Notes under the pieces: generated by a model
What the model saw: the letters and a program-made list of their open reading frames with translations, nothing else
Told to the model about the DNA's origin: nothing
Database searches by the model: none
Position numbers and translations under genes: made by a program
Part shown: positions 28,527 to 38,700 of the stretch, one piece after another
How positions within the stretch are numbered: position 1 is the stretch's first letter
Layout of the letters: every line of letters starts with the position of its first letter
From: Nocardioides seonyuensis
Lineage (GTDB): Bacteria; Actinomycetota; Actinomycetes; Propionibacteriales; Nocardioidaceae
NCBI RefSeq assembly: GCF_004683965.1
Contig: NZ_CP038436.1
Location: forward strand, 1-64,000
Reading direction: 5' to 3'
Length of the DNA: 64,000 bases

Positions 28527-28556
28527 TTGGTGGAGGAAAGTGGGGGCAGGTATGTT
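28527..28556 (+). promoter_or_regulatory. Candidate moxR promoter containing two MraZ-type boxes
   Basis: On the plus strand a -35-like TTGGTG (28527-28532) is followed after 18 nt by TATGTT (28551-28556). Between them lie GTGGAGGAAA (28530-28539) and GTGGGGGCAG (28540-28549), two boxes of the type found in the mraZ promoter, again at 10-bp spacing and with one AAAGTGG. The moxR start codon follows about 52 nt later. The rest of the 28320-28607 divergent region shows no gene. Confidence 0.55.
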
Positions 28557-28607
28557 GCGCGCACCACATACGGTGGTGGGGGTTGGACCGACGAGGGGAA
28601 GAGCGAC

Positions 28608-29612
28608 GTGAGCACCGGCGTATCCACACAGGGCGACGCGGCGCCGTCAGCGGCGGACCTCGACACCCTCGTCAACGTCACGTCGTCGGTCCGGCGCAAC
28701 ATCGAGCGCGTCATCTCCGGCAAGCCAGACGTGGTCAACGCCGCGCTCGTGGTGCTGCTCGCCGAGGGTCACCTGCTGATCGAGGACGTCCCCGGAGTCG
28801 GCAAGACCCAGCTCAGCAAGGCTCTCGCCCGGAGCATCGACTGCACCGTGCGGCGCATCCAGTTCACGCCCGACCTGCTCCCCTCGGACGTCACCGGCGT
28901 CTCGGTCTTCAACCAGGACACCCGGGAGTTCGAGTTCCGGCCGGGCGGGGTCTTCGCCAACATCGTCGTGGGCGACGAGATCAACCGCGCGTCGCCGAAG
29001 ACGCAGTCGGCCCTGCTGGAGTGCATGGAGGAACGTCAGGTGACGGTCGACAACTCGACCTACCACCTCGACCGCCCCTTCATGGTCATCGCGACCCAGA
29101 ACCCCATCGAGATGGAGGGCACCTATGCCCTTCCGGAGGCACAGCGCGACCGGTTCATGGCGCGGGTCTCGGTCGGCTACCCCGTCGAGGCAGCGGAGAT
29201 CTCGATGCTGGAGGGCCACACCGCACACAACCCCCTCGACGACCTGGAGCCCGTGACCGATGCAGCCGAGGTCCACAAGCTCATCGAGATCGTCGGCCGG
29301 GTGCACGTCTCCTCCGCCGTGCAGCGGTACGCCGTCGCGCTCGCGACCGCGACGCGGCACAGCCACGACCTCCATCTCGGCGCCTCGCCCCGGGCCACGC
29401 TCCACCTGGTCCGCGCCGCCAAGGCGATCGCCGCGATGGCCGGGCGCGACTTCGTTCTTCCCGATGACGTCCACGGCATCACCGCGTCGGTGCTCACCCA
29501 CCGACTCATGCCCAACGTCGAGGCCACGATGAGCGGCCGCACGACCCACTCGATCCTGAAGGGCATCGTCGAATCCGTTCCCGTCCCTCGCCCCGACGGT
29601 GCCCGTGCGTGA
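28608..29612 (+). CDS. moxR: MoxR-type AAA+ ATPase
   Basis: MoxR ATPases act as chaperones that assemble or activate protein complexes, usually with DUF58 and VWA partners. The 334-aa protein has Walker A GVGKT near residues 63-67 (IEDVPGVGKTQLSKALARS), the Walker B region IVVGDEINRASPKTQSALLE followed by CMEERQVTVD, sensor segment FMVIATQNPIEMEGTYALPE, and the arginine finger region AQRDRFMARVSVGYP. The GTG at 28608-28610 is chosen because an AGGGGA ribosome-binding site precedes it. It overlaps the DUF58 gene by 14 nt. Confidence 0.93.
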   Translation: MSTGVSTQGDAAPSAADLDTLVNVTSSVRRNIERVISGKPDVVNAALVVLLAEGHLLIEDVPGVGKTQLSKALARSIDCTVRRIQFTPDLLPSDVTGVSVFNQDTREFEFRPGGVFANIVVGDEINRASPKTQSALLECMEERQVTVDNSTYHLDRPFMVIATQNPIEMEGTYALPEAQRDRFMARVSVGYPVEAAEISMLEGHTAHNPLDDLEPVTDAAEVHKLIEIVGRVHVSSAVQRYAVALATATRHSHDLHLGASPRATLHLVRAAKAIAAMAGRDFVLPDDVHGITASVLTHRLMPNVEATMSGRTTHSILKGIVESVPVPRPDGARA

Positions 29613-30873
29613 GGCACTCGCTGCCCTGACCGTCCGCGGACGGGCATTCCTCGCTGCTGGCATCACCACCGTCGTCGCCGCCGTGGTCGCCGGTCACGAC
29701 TCCGTCGTACGGATCGGGGTCCTGGTGGCTGTGCTGCCACTGCTCACGGTCCTCTCCATCAGCCGCTCCCGCTACCGGCTCGCCCTCGTGCGGACCGTCT
29801 CCCCCCAGCTCGTCACCGCCGGCCAGCCGGCCACCGTGTCGCTGACCGTGACGAACGACGGCCGCACCCCCACGGGCCTGCTGCTCCTCGAGGAGCGCCT
29901 CCCCTACGTCCTGGGCACCCGGCCCCGATTCGTCCTGGAGGGCTTGGCGCGGGGCTGGCGTCGTCACGCCACCTACCAGGTGCGCTCGGAGGTGCGTGGC
30001 CAGTTCGAGATCGGTCCCATGGCCGTGCGCGTCAGCGACCCGTTCGGGCTCGTCGAGCTCGGGCGCACCTTCGTGGCGACCACCCGCCTCACGGTCACCC
30101 CCCGCACCGTCGTCCTCCCCCCGATCCCCCTCGGTGGCGCCTGGACCGGCTCAGGTGACAACAGGCCCCGGGCCTTCGCCTCCGGGAGCGCCGAGGACGT
30201 CACGGTGCGCGAGTACCGCCACGGTGACGACCTGAGGCGGGTCCACTGGCGCAGCTCGGCCCGGGTGGGCGAGCTCATGGTCCGCCGCGAGGAGCAGCCA
30301 TGGCAGTCCCGCGCCACCATCTACCTGGACAACCGCAGCAGCGCACACCGCGGCCAGGGGGCAGCGAGCTCCTTGGAGGCTGCGGTGTCGGCGACAGCTT
30401 CTGTCGGTGTCCACCTGGCACAGCGCGGCTACACCGTGCGCCTCGTCACGGCGTCCGGGGAGAGCCACCACACCGAGTGGCACTCACTGAGCGCCGGTGC
30501 GAGCACCGCCCCGCTGCTCGAGGCCCTGGCCGTCGTGACGCCGGCCAGCTCCCCCACTCCCGACACCCAGTGGCTCGCCGAGCCCGGGCACGGAGGCCTC
30601 ACGGTCGGCATCTTCGGTGCTCTCGTCGACAGCGACCAGACGTTCCTGCGGCGACTGCAGCACCATGCGGCCTCCGGGCTGGCGATCGCGCTCGACGTCG
30701 ATGCCTGGGCGCCCCACGTCCCGGCCACGCCCGGTCCCGGATCGGAGTCGTTGCTCACCAGGACCGGGTGGCGCTCGGTCGAGATCGGGCCTCGCGACCG
30801 GCTCGACTTGGCCTGGCGTGACCTGGGGACCCTCCAGGAGCAGTCCCGCCGCCACGCGGGGAGCCCCGCATGA
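29599..30873 (+). CDS. DUF58 domain protein, MoxR partner
   Basis: The 424-aa product has two membrane helices near the start (AFLAAGITTVVAAVVAG; VLVAVLPLLTVLSI), then a beta-rich region and the DUF58 motif ASGSAEDVTVREYRHGDDLR followed by RVHWRSSARVGELMVRREEQ (about residues 194-232). A VWA-like fold is expected at the C-terminus. DUF58 proteins are encoded next to MoxR ATPases and transglutaminase-like membrane proteins; their exact biochemical role is not known. The GTG at 29599 lies inside the moxR end; a second GTG at 29605 is an alternative. It overlaps the next gene by 4 nt (ATGA). Confidence 0.88.
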   Translation: MPVREALAALTVRGRAFLAAGITTVVAAVVAGHDSVVRIGVLVAVLPLLTVLSISRSRYRLALVRTVSPQLVTAGQPATVSLTVTNDGRTPTGLLLLEERLPYVLGTRPRFVLEGLARGWRRHATYQVRSEVRGQFEIGPMAVRVSDPFGLVELGRTFVATTRLTVTPRTVVLPPIPLGGAWTGSGDNRPRAFASGSAEDVTVREYRHGDDLRRVHWRSSARVGELMVRREEQPWQSRATIYLDNRSSAHRGQGAASSLEAAVSATASVGVHLAQRGYTVRLVTASGESHHTEWHSLSAGASTAPLLEALAVVTPASSPTPDTQWLAEPGHGGLTVGIFGALVDSDQTFLRRLQHHAASGLAIALDVDAWAPHVPATPGPGSESLLTRTGWRSVEIGPRDRLDLAWRDLGTLQEQSRRHAGSPA

Positions 30874-33251
30874 GCCGCGATCGGTCCGCACTCGTCCGCC
30901 GCCTCGAGGTCGGCGCCCTGGCCATGCTGGCCGGCTGGATCACTCTGCTTTCGTGGCGGGCCCTCACTGTCGACTTCGCAGCGGTGGCGTGGCCCCTGCT
31001 GCTGCTCGGCGCCCTCCTCACCGTGGGAGGCTCGCTGGCGCGGTGGTGCAGGGTCCCCGCCGTCCTCGTCCTGCTGTGCCAGCTGCTGCTGTGCGCCGTG
31101 GTGGTGGTCGGCGCCACGACGGGCTCCCTGGTGCCGACGGCCGCCAACCTCGGTGACTTCACGGACGCGGTGCGGGCTGCCCTCGACTCCTCGCGCCAGT
31201 ACGTCGCCCCGATCCCAGCGAGTGTCCCGTCCGTGCACCCGCTGCTGCTGATCGGTGGGGCACTGCTGCTGCTCGCGATCGAGGTGTGCGCCGGCACTCT
31301 GCGCAAGGTCCCCCTGGCGGGTCTGGCGCTCCTCGTCATCCACACCGTGCCGTCGGCACTGACCACGACCTCGGTCCCGTGGTGGACCTTCATCGCCGGC
31401 GGCGGGCTCTTCCTCGCCGCACTCTTCGCCCAGCACAGCGACGAGCTGGCCCGGTGGGGGCACGGCGCCCACGACTCCGACGGCAACTTCTCGATGCGCA
31501 CCGGCGCCGTCGCACGCAGCGCCCTCGCTCTCGGCAGCGTCGCGATCGCACTCGCCCTGGCGGCTCCTCTGGCGATCCCCACCCTCGACACGGCCGTCTT
31601 CGACGGACCCGGCCCGGGCGCTCGGTCCATCACGGTGAAGGACCCGATGGTCGACCTGCGCCGGGACCTCCGCCGCGGGCAGGACGTCCCGCTGCTGTGG
31701 GTCTCGACCTCGGGGCCCCGGCCGACCTACCTCCGCATGGCCGTCCTCGCCAACTTCGTCGACGAGCGTTGGACGCCGGGCGACCGCGAGATCCCCGAGG
31801 ACCAGGTGGCCGTGGGCAGCCTGCCCGGGTTGGACGGCGTGTCGACGTCCCTGCCGAGGAGCACCCATCGCTACGGGGTCCGCGTCAGCTCCGACTTCGA
31901 CTCGACCTGGCTCCCCACCATGCCGCAGATCACCCGGATCAACGCCGGGGTCGACTGGCGCTACGACCTGGCAACACGCGACTTCATCGCAGCCGGCGAG
32001 GACGTCACCGCAGCTGCTCGGGCCTACGACTTCTCCGGTGTCGAGCTGGACTACGACCCTCGGAGCATGGACGAGGCCGTGTCGGGCATCACCAACGTGC
32101 GCTCGACGTTCACCGACTTGCCGTCGAGCCTCCCCATCGAGATCCGCGAGCTGGCCACGCAGGTGACGCAGGGAGCCCCCACCCGCTACCAGAAGATGCA
32201 GCGCCTGCAGCAGTGGTTCCGACAGGACGGTGGCTTCAGGTACGACATCGACGCGGTCGACTCGGTCGACGAGGACGGTGCTGACCTGGTGTCGTTCCTC
32301 TCCGAGGGCGGCCGGGTCGGCTACTGCGAGCAGTTCGCAGCGTCGATGGCCATCATGGCCCGGGTCCTGGGCGTCCCAAGCCGCGTCGCTGTCGGCTTCC
32401 TCGAGCCAGAGGGCATCGACGGTGGCCAGTGGGAGTTCTCCGCGTGGGACCTGCACGCGTGGCCCGAGCTCTACTTCCCGGGCTCCGGGTGGGTGCGATT
32501 CGAACCCACTCCGGCCGCGCGCGCGGGTGACGTCCCGGCCTACACCAACACCGACGTCGAGGCCGCCCCCGAGTCGCCCTCACCGACCTCCAGCAGCTCG
32601 ACCGCCGTTCCAGCCGAGCCGCGACCGCAACCGGAGGACTCCTCGGACACCGCCGACGAGCCGCTGCTCGGCGCGAGAGGTCTCACCGTCCTGCTCGTCT
32701 CGCTCGGCCTCCTGCTCGTGGCCGCCCTCCTGCAGCTCCCGCGCCTGCGGCGAGGCTCCCTGCGGCGGGCACGGCTCGCACGCGGGATCGAGGGGGTGTG
32801 GGAGGAGCTGCAGGCAACAGCCGTCGACCTCGGGCACACCTGGCCGCACGGCCGATCTCCACGTCGTACCGGCGCCTTCCTGGGATCCTTGCTGGGCACG
32901 CCCTCTCCCGCCCGCGAGCGACCGGACCGACCGCGCCGAGGACGTCTCGAGGCACCCCTGGCTGCCGCCGCCCTCGACAGGCTGGTCGAGCGTCTCGAGC
33001 GCAGCCGCTACGCGCCCTACGCCCCCGAGGGCTCGGAGGCGGCCCGGGGCCGGCTCGCGGACGACGCCGACCTCGTCATGGAGGCGCTCGTCTCGGGCGT
33101 CTCGGGCAGGGTCCAGCGGCGGGCGGAGTGGTGGCCACGTTCGGTGGTGGGATCGCCTTGGGGCCGACGACCCCGACAAGGTCCTGGGGTGACCGGGAGC
33201 ACCCAGGTCGACCCGGTCGCGACGGACCGGACCGAGGAGCTCGTGGGCTAG
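30870..33251 (+). CDS. Transglutaminase-like membrane protein (DUF3488/DUF4129 architecture)
   Basis: The 793-aa protein begins with about six transmembrane helices (residues about 15-245). A long extracytoplasmic region contains a transglutaminase core: Cys at about 486 in GYCEQFAASMAIMARVLGVP, His at about 529 and an acidic residue in DLHAWPELYFPGSGWVRFEP. One more helix (about 605-627, GLTVLLVSLGLLLVAALLQL) is followed by a C-terminal cytoplasmic domain. This is the third member of the common MoxR-DUF58-transglutaminase operon. It probably acts on cell-envelope protein or peptide, but no substrate is known. The ATG overlaps the DUF58 stop. Confidence 0.9.
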   Translation: MSRDRSALVRRLEVGALAMLAGWITLLSWRALTVDFAAVAWPLLLLGALLTVGGSLARWCRVPAVLVLLCQLLLCAVVVVGATTGSLVPTAANLGDFTDAVRAALDSSRQYVAPIPASVPSVHPLLLIGGALLLLAIEVCAGTLRKVPLAGLALLVIHTVPSALTTTSVPWWTFIAGGGLFLAALFAQHSDELARWGHGAHDSDGNFSMRTGAVARSALALGSVAIALALAAPLAIPTLDTAVFDGPGPGARSITVKDPMVDLRRDLRRGQDVPLLWVSTSGPRPTYLRMAVLANFVDERWTPGDREIPEDQVAVGSLPGLDGVSTSLPRSTHRYGVRVSSDFDSTWLPTMPQITRINAGVDWRYDLATRDFIAAGEDVTAAARAYDFSGVELDYDPRSMDEAVSGITNVRSTFTDLPSSLPIEIRELATQVTQGAPTRYQKMQRLQQWFRQDGGFRYDIDAVDSVDEDGADLVSFLSEGGRVGYCEQFAASMAIMARVLGVPSRVAVGFLEPEGIDGGQWEFSAWDLHAWPELYFPGSGWVRFEPTPAARAGDVPAYTNTDVEAAPESPSPTSSSSTAVPAEPRPQPEDSSDTADEPLLGARGLTVLLVSLGLLLVAALLQLPRLRRGSLRRARLARGIEGVWEELQATAVDLGHTWPHGRSPRRTGAFLGSLLGTPSPARERPDRPRRGRLEAPLAAAALDRLVERLERSRYAPYAPEGSEAARGRLADDADLVMEALVSGVSGRVQRRAEWWPRSVVGSPWGRRPRQGPGVTGSTQVDPVATDRTEELVG

Positions 33252-33260
33252 GGCAGTGTC

Positions 33261-33719
33261 CTAGAACCCACGCTCGCGGCGACGACGCCAGCGCTCCTCG
33301 ACGCGCTCCATGAAGGAGCCGTGCGAGCGCTGCCGCGGGCGAGAGGGACGGTGCTTGCGGCCGCCGTCGACCACGCCGAAGCCGGTGTGGCCGGACTCGC
33401 GAACCTTCGAGGCACCCTGCGGCGAGGCCATCCGGGCAGTGGGTGTGCGCATTGCGGTCACGGCGAGCACCGCGCCACCGAGCATCACCACGAAGCCGAC
33501 CACACCCATGATGACACCGGGAACGGGCTGGCTGAGGAGCACTGCTCCCACGAGCATGCCGATCCCGGCGACGAGGATCACCCCGCCGAGGATCGCTCGA
33601 CGACGGGCGGCCCGCTGGAACGAGGTGCCCCGGAGCGCGGAGGCGAGCTTGGGGTCCTCCTCGACGAGCGCGCGCTCCATCTGCTCGAGGAGACGAAGTT
33701 CTTCCTCCGAGAGCGGCAC
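33261..33719 (-). CDS. DUF3040 membrane protein
   Basis: The 152-aa protein starts with MPLSEEELRLLEQMERALVE (GTG at 33717-33719), the standard DUF3040 opening, followed by DPKLASALRGTSFQRAARRR. Two helices follow (GGVILVAGIGMLVGAVLLS; GVIMGVVGFVVMLGGAVLAV) and then an Arg-rich tail. DUF3040 is an actinobacterial membrane family without known function; one copy commonly lies near mraZ or dinB. It converges on the transglutaminase gene with a 9-nt gap, and the sequence CTAGG-gcagtgt-CCTAG (33248-33264) at the junction may be a weak terminator. Confidence 0.9.
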   Translation of the reverse strand: MPLSEEELRLLEQMERALVEEDPKLASALRGTSFQRAARRRAILGGVILVAGIGMLVGAVLLSQPVPGVIMGVVGFVVMLGGAVLAVTAMRTPTARMASPQGASKVRESGHTGFGVVDGGRKHRPSRPRQRSHGSFMERVEERWRRRRERGF

Positions 33720-33811
33720 GACTCCTCCTCCACAACGGCTGACTGGTCTCAAGTCTAGGCACGCCTGCAACAAGACGGGTAGCGGTCGGGCGAAATTGGT
33801 CACGCCGATCT

Positions 33812-34987
33812 TCAGACGAGGCTGGCGGGCCGCACCGCGGCAGCCCCGAAGCGCCGTGCGGCCCGGTCGACCGCGCGGTCGGCCTCCGCCCAGCCGCACT
33901 CGGGCTCTCCCAGCACCAGCTGTCGCTGGACGCTGGCCCGCGGCACCAGCCCCTCGACCCGGACGCCGACCAAGCGCACCCGGGACCGCGTGAGGCCGAG
34001 CGAGTCGTGGAGCCGGGTGACGGCACGGTGGATCTCCACCGTGACGTCGGTCGGCTCGGGAAGGGTCCGTGACCTGGTCAGCGTGGTGAAGTCTGCGAAG
34101 CGGAGCTTGAGGGTCACCGTGCGCCCGGCCACGCCGGCCACGCGCATCCGCCGCCCCACCCGGTCGGAGAGCCTGAGGAGCTCACGCACCACGACGTCCC
34201 TGTCGTCGGTGTCGCGCGCGAAGGTCTCGTCAGCACCCATCGACCTCTCGGGGTCGTGCGGGCCCGCCTGGGGCGAGAGGTCCGTGCGGTCGGTCCCCCA
34301 GGCGAGGTGGTGGAGCTGTCGCCCCAGGTGGTCGCCGACGGCTCGCTGCAGGGTGCGCAGCGGTGTGTGTGCGACGTCGCCGACGGTGACCAGTCCGAGC
34401 CGGTGGAGCATCGCCTGCGTCTTCTCCCCCACTCCCCACAGCTCACCCACGTCGAGCGGGTGGAGGAAGGAGGTCACCTCGGTCGGGGGCACGACGACCA
34501 CGCCGTCAGGCTTGGCCCGCTTGCTGGCCAGCTTGGCGACCGCGACGGTGGCGGCCACGCCCACCGAGCAGGTGATCTGCTGCTCGTCGTGGATCGTCGA
34601 GCGCAGGCGCTCGGCGATGAGCTCGGGAGGCCCCAGCCGCCGGGTCGACCCGCTGACGTCGAGGAACGCCTCGTCCAGCGAGATCGCCTCGACCACTGGG
34701 GTGACCTCTCGGAAGACCTCCATCACCGAGGCCGACACGGTGCCGAACAGCTCGAAGTCGGGAGCGATCACCACCGCGTCGGGGCAGAGGCGTCTGGCCC
34801 TGGTCATCGGCAGCGCGGAGCGGACGCCGTGGTCACGGGCCAGGTAGTTGGCCGAGAGCACCACGCCCCGGCTGCCACCACCCACGATGACGGGCTGACC
34901 CACCAGGTCCGGCCGTCCACGGGTGGCGACGGAGGCGTAGAACGCGTCCATGTCGACGTGGAGGATCGGGGTGTCGGTCATCGACAC
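33812..34987 (-). CDS. dinB: DNA polymerase IV, Y-family (DinB)
   Basis: Pol IV is a low-fidelity Y-family polymerase for translesion synthesis. The 391-aa protein retains the catalytic residues: HVDMDAFYASV at 10-20 (metal aspartates), SLDE at 103-106 (ISLDEAFLDVSG), and CSVGVAATVAVAKLASKRAK for the palm. Helix-hairpin-helix and little-finger domains follow (LWGVGEKTQAMLHRLGL; VRLVGVRVEGLV). It is therefore an active-type polymerase, not the degenerate ImuB found in many mutasomes. The start is GTG 34987 (MSMTDTP) or the ATG two codons in. It is the last gene of the putative SOS operon, 15 nt after the methyltransferase gene. Confidence 0.93.
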   Translation of the reverse strand: MSMTDTPILHVDMDAFYASVATRGRPDLVGQPVIVGGGSRGVVLSANYLARDHGVRSALPMTRARRLCPDAVVIAPDFELFGTVSASVMEVFREVTPVVEAISLDEAFLDVSGSTRRLGPPELIAERLRSTIHDEQQITCSVGVAATVAVAKLASKRAKPDGVVVVPPTEVTSFLHPLDVGELWGVGEKTQAMLHRLGLVTVGDVAHTPLRTLQRAVGDHLGRQLHHLAWGTDRTDLSPQAGPHDPERSMGADETFARDTDDRDVVVRELLRLSDRVGRRMRVAGVAGRTVTLKLRFADFTTLTRSRTLPEPTDVTVEIHRAVTRLHDSLGLTRSRVRLVGVRVEGLVPRASVQRQLVLGEPECGWAEADRAVDRAARRFGAAAVRPASLV

Positions 34988-35002
34988 CCCCGACTCGAGG
35001 AG

Positions 35003-35746
35003 TCAGTGCTGGGCGAGCAGGTGCAGCTGCGTGGCGAGCGGGAGGAACTCAGGGCGCGTTGCCACCGCCTGCTCGAGGTCTGCCAGCGCAGTCGCGGCAC
35101 CCGGCTCGAGGTCGATGAGGTTGCCCGGGACGAGGTCGGCGAAGACACGCACGGCATGGACGGTGCTCGGACCGAACCCAGCTCCGGAGAGCAGGCCGAG
35201 CACCTCCTCGTGGGTGAAGCGGCGCCCACCACGGCTGCTCGTCGACACATCGGCGTCGAGCAGCTCGCGAGCAGCCTGGAAGTGGCCGGCCATCGCGCGG
35301 GCCACCACCGCGGCGTGGCGCTGGGCGACGAGCAGGCTGAGGTGACCCCCCGGACGCAGCACCTCGGCGATCGTGGCGAGGGCCTCAGCAGGGTCGTCGA
35401 CGACCTCGAGGACGCCGTGGCAGAGCACCAGGTCGGCCTCGTCGACGAGGTCGGCGAGGTCGGCGAGGTCTCCTTGCTGACCTGAGACCAGGTCGGCGAC
35501 GTCGCGCTCACGGGCGCGTCGGTCGAGGGCAGCCAGGGCGTCGGGGCTGGGGTCGATGACCTGGACGCGATGGCCCAGCTCGGCCAGCGCGACGGCGAAG
35601 CCACCCGTGCCCCCGCCGATGTCGATGATGCGCGCCGGCTCTCCTGACGAGCCGTCGGGAGCGTCGAGGACATCCCGGACCGCGGACCAGACGACGCCGG
35701 TGCGCACGGCCTGGCGGCGCTCGTGGGAGGTGCTGGTGCCTGGCAT
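35003..35746 (-). CDS. SAM-dependent class I methyltransferase
   Basis: The 247-aa protein has the Rossmann SAM motif IIDIGGGTGGFAVALAEL at about residues 40-57, an acidic residue ending strand 2 (VQVIDPSPDALAALDRR), and motif IV-like DLVLCHGVLEVVDDPAEAL followed by VLRPGGHLSLLVAQ. It belongs to the broad UbiE/CmoM-like group; the substrate cannot be told. It lies between dnaE2 (28 nt) and dinB (15 nt) on the same strand, so it is likely co-expressed with the SOS polymerases. Whether it modifies DNA, tRNA or a small molecule is unknown. Confidence 0.85.
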   Translation of the reverse strand: MPGTSTSHERRQAVRTGVVWSAVRDVLDAPDGSSGEPARIIDIGGGTGGFAVALAELGHRVQVIDPSPDALAALDRRARERDVADLVSGQQGDLADLADLVDEADLVLCHGVLEVVDDPAEALATIAEVLRPGGHLSLLVAQRHAAVVARAMAGHFQAARELLDADVSTSSRGGRRFTHEEVLGLLSGAGFGPSTVHAVRVFADLVPGNLIDLEPGAATALADLEQAVATRPEFLPLATQLHLLAQH

Positions 35747-35774
35747 GGACCCAACCCTAGTGCGTCGCGGCCTC

Positions 35775-38700
35775 TCACCCCGGGCTCCCGGGGCTGCGGT
35801 GCCACAGCTTGCGGGCGACGTCCTTCACCGAGTCGCCAGCCGGTCTGATGTCGGCATAGGGGGACATCTGGAACCCGCTGCTGTGCACGAGCACGCGTCG
35901 TTGCTGGGGGCTTGTGTCGGCCGGGTCATCCGTCCTGACCGGCCGGTCGAGGCGGGCCAGCTCGGCGCGCACCAGGTCGATCCCCTCGTCGCTGTCGCGG
36001 CCCTGCAACCACAGCGCGTGCAGTCGTGGCAGCTCCCAGGCGCCGGTGGCACGCAGCGAGACGCCACGGCGACCGGTGCGCCGGAGCTCGCCCCGCACGA
36101 GCAGCAGCCACGAGCCGAAGACCGTGGCGGCGCAGGGAGCCTGGGCGTCCTCGAAGAAGGTCGCGTCCACCGGCCCGGTGCCGTCGTCCAGCGTCAGGAA
36201 GACCACCCGCCGACCCGAGCGGACCGGCGGAGTCTGGGTGGCGACCTTGACCCCTGCCACCAGCAGCTCGGAGCGACTGCGACGACGGAGCAGGTCGCGG
36301 CTGGAGGTCGCGCCCAGTGCGTCGAGGAACTCGGCGTAGGGAGTCACCGCGTGCTGGCTGACGTCGAGACCGAGGATCTCCAGCTCGGCCCGCATCCGTT
36401 CGTGGCGGCTCATCTCGGGCAGGCCGGTGGCGCGCTCCCCCTGCCCACCCGGCTCGTCACCCAGGCTCAGGGTCAGCTGGACCGAGTCGGCCGGTCGGAC
36501 CGGCTGGGCCGCACGGGACTGGGCGGCCGCCCGGACCGCGGGGTCGGAGCTGTTGAGCTCTGCTGCGCCCGCGGCCCGCACGGCGGCGGGTCGCAGCGTC
36601 CGGCGCGCCGCAAGGCCCCGACCACGGGAGGTGCGGTCGAGCACCCGGGCATGCCGGTCGAGCTCGGCGGCCTGCAGCAGCAGGTCACGGCGAGTGAGCC
36701 GACCACGACGCTGGACCGTGGCATCGCCGGCGTCGATGTCGTAGACCGAGTCGAAGCCGCCGGCCAGCACCAGCCGCTCGAGGACCGGGCGCGAGACCCG
36801 GGCCCGGTGGAAGAAGTCCGACAACGAGACGTAGGGCGTCTCCCGCGCGGTGACGATGCGGGCGACCTCGGCCTCGCTGATGCCCTTGACGTCGGCGAGC
36901 GAGATCCGGATCGCGTGGCCGGCAGGGTGCTGCTCACTGCGCTCGACGCAGTAGGACGCCTCACTGGCGTTGACGTCGAGACCGAGCACACCCACCCCGA
37001 ACTGGCGGGCGTCGTCGAGGATCAGTCGTTTGGGATACATGCCGGGGTCGTGGGTGAGCACCCCCGCCAGGAAGTGGGCCGGCCAGTGGGCCTTGAGCCA
37101 GGCCGACTGGTAGGTGGGCAGCGCGAAGGCCGCCGCGTGCGCCTTGCAGAAGCCGAAGGAGGCGAAGGACTCCAGCACCTTCCACAGCCTCTCGACAAGT
37201 GGGAGGTCGTAGCCGTGCGAGAGCGCCCGCGCGTGGAACCACACCTTGGTCTCGGCCATCCCCTCGGTGTCTCCGAGGGCGCGACGCTTCTCGTCGGCCT
37301 CGGCGTAGGAGACCCGCGCGAACCTGGCGATGATCTCGATCACCTGCTCGTGGAAGACCACCACACCTCGGGTCGACTCCAGGATCGGGCGCAGGTCGTC
37401 GTGGAAGTAGCGGGCGATCTTCCATCCCTGCTTGGCCTCGAGGTAGGGGGTGATCATGTCGCTCTTGACCGGGCCGGGACGGAACAGCGAGATGTCGGTG
37501 ATGATGTCCTCGAAGCTCTCGATGCCGGACTTGCCGACGAGCTCGCGCTGACCCGGTGACTCGATCTGGAAGACGCCCAGGGTCTTGGCCTCGCTGATCA
37601 TCGAGTAGGTCGGCACGTCGTCGAAGGGGACCTGCACCTCGTCGTCGAGGTCGATCTCGACGCCGTCGACCCGTGCCACCTCGGCGACCGCGTGGGCCAT
37701 CGCCGACTGCATCCGGATGCCGAGCACGTCGAGCTTGAGCAGGCCGAGCTCCTCGACGTCGTCCTTGTCGAACTGGCTCATCGGGAAGCCCGAGTAGGAG
37801 GCCTCCACCGGGGTCCGGTCGAGCAGGGTGGCATCGGAGAGGAGCACTCCGCACGGGTGCATGGCGATGTGTCGGGGCAGCCCGTCGAGCCGCTCGACCA
37901 GGCCGAAGAAGAGGTCGAGGCCGCCCGGCCCTCCCCAGGACCCGGTCAGACCGCTGGCCCGCAGCTCCGGCAGGTCGCGCAGCGCCAGCCGGGCATCGCG
38001 GGCGCGGATGTGGGGGAAGGCCTTGGCGATGGCGTCGATCTCACCCGGCGGCATGCCGAGGGCAGCCCCGACATCGCGCACGGCGTGGCGGACCCGGTAG
38101 GTGTCCATCATCGAGACGCAGACGCAGCGCTCTCCCCCGAACTTCTCGAGGATCGCGCGGTAGACCTCTTCACGGCGCGCCGACTCGACGTCGATGTCGA
38201 TGTCGGGCAACGAGGCACGCAGCGGCGAGAGGAACCGCTCCATGATCAGGTTGTGGCGGATCGGGTCGACACCGGAGACCCCGAGCAGGTAGTTGACCAG
38301 GCTCCCGGCACCCGAGCCGCGAGCCGCCCGGCGGATGCCCATCGCACCGATCATGTCGGTGACGTCGGCGACGGTGAGGAAGTAGGAGGCGTAGCCCAGT
38401 GTCTTGATGATCTCCAGCTCGTCGTCGAGCCGTTTCCAGATCCGCTGGCGCGGCGCGTTGCCGTAGCGGCCTCCGATCGCGGCCTCGCACCGACGGCGGA
38501 GCTCGACATCGGCTCCTCGGGCTCCGGCGTCGAACTCGGGGAAGTGGATCTCGCCGATGCCCAGGTCGGCCCGCGGGTCGAGGGCGCAACGGTCGGCGAC
38601 GGCCCGGGTGCGGGCCAGCAAACGGCGCGCCTCGGTCTCGCTGTCACCCATGCCGGCCAGCCGGCAGACCTCCTCGGCGACCTCGTGCATCTCCTTGCCG

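Noticed and set aside
30429..32456. 675-codon minus-strand frame opposite the DUF58 and transglutaminase genes
   Set aside because: Antisense shadow; the plus genes are complete and recognised.
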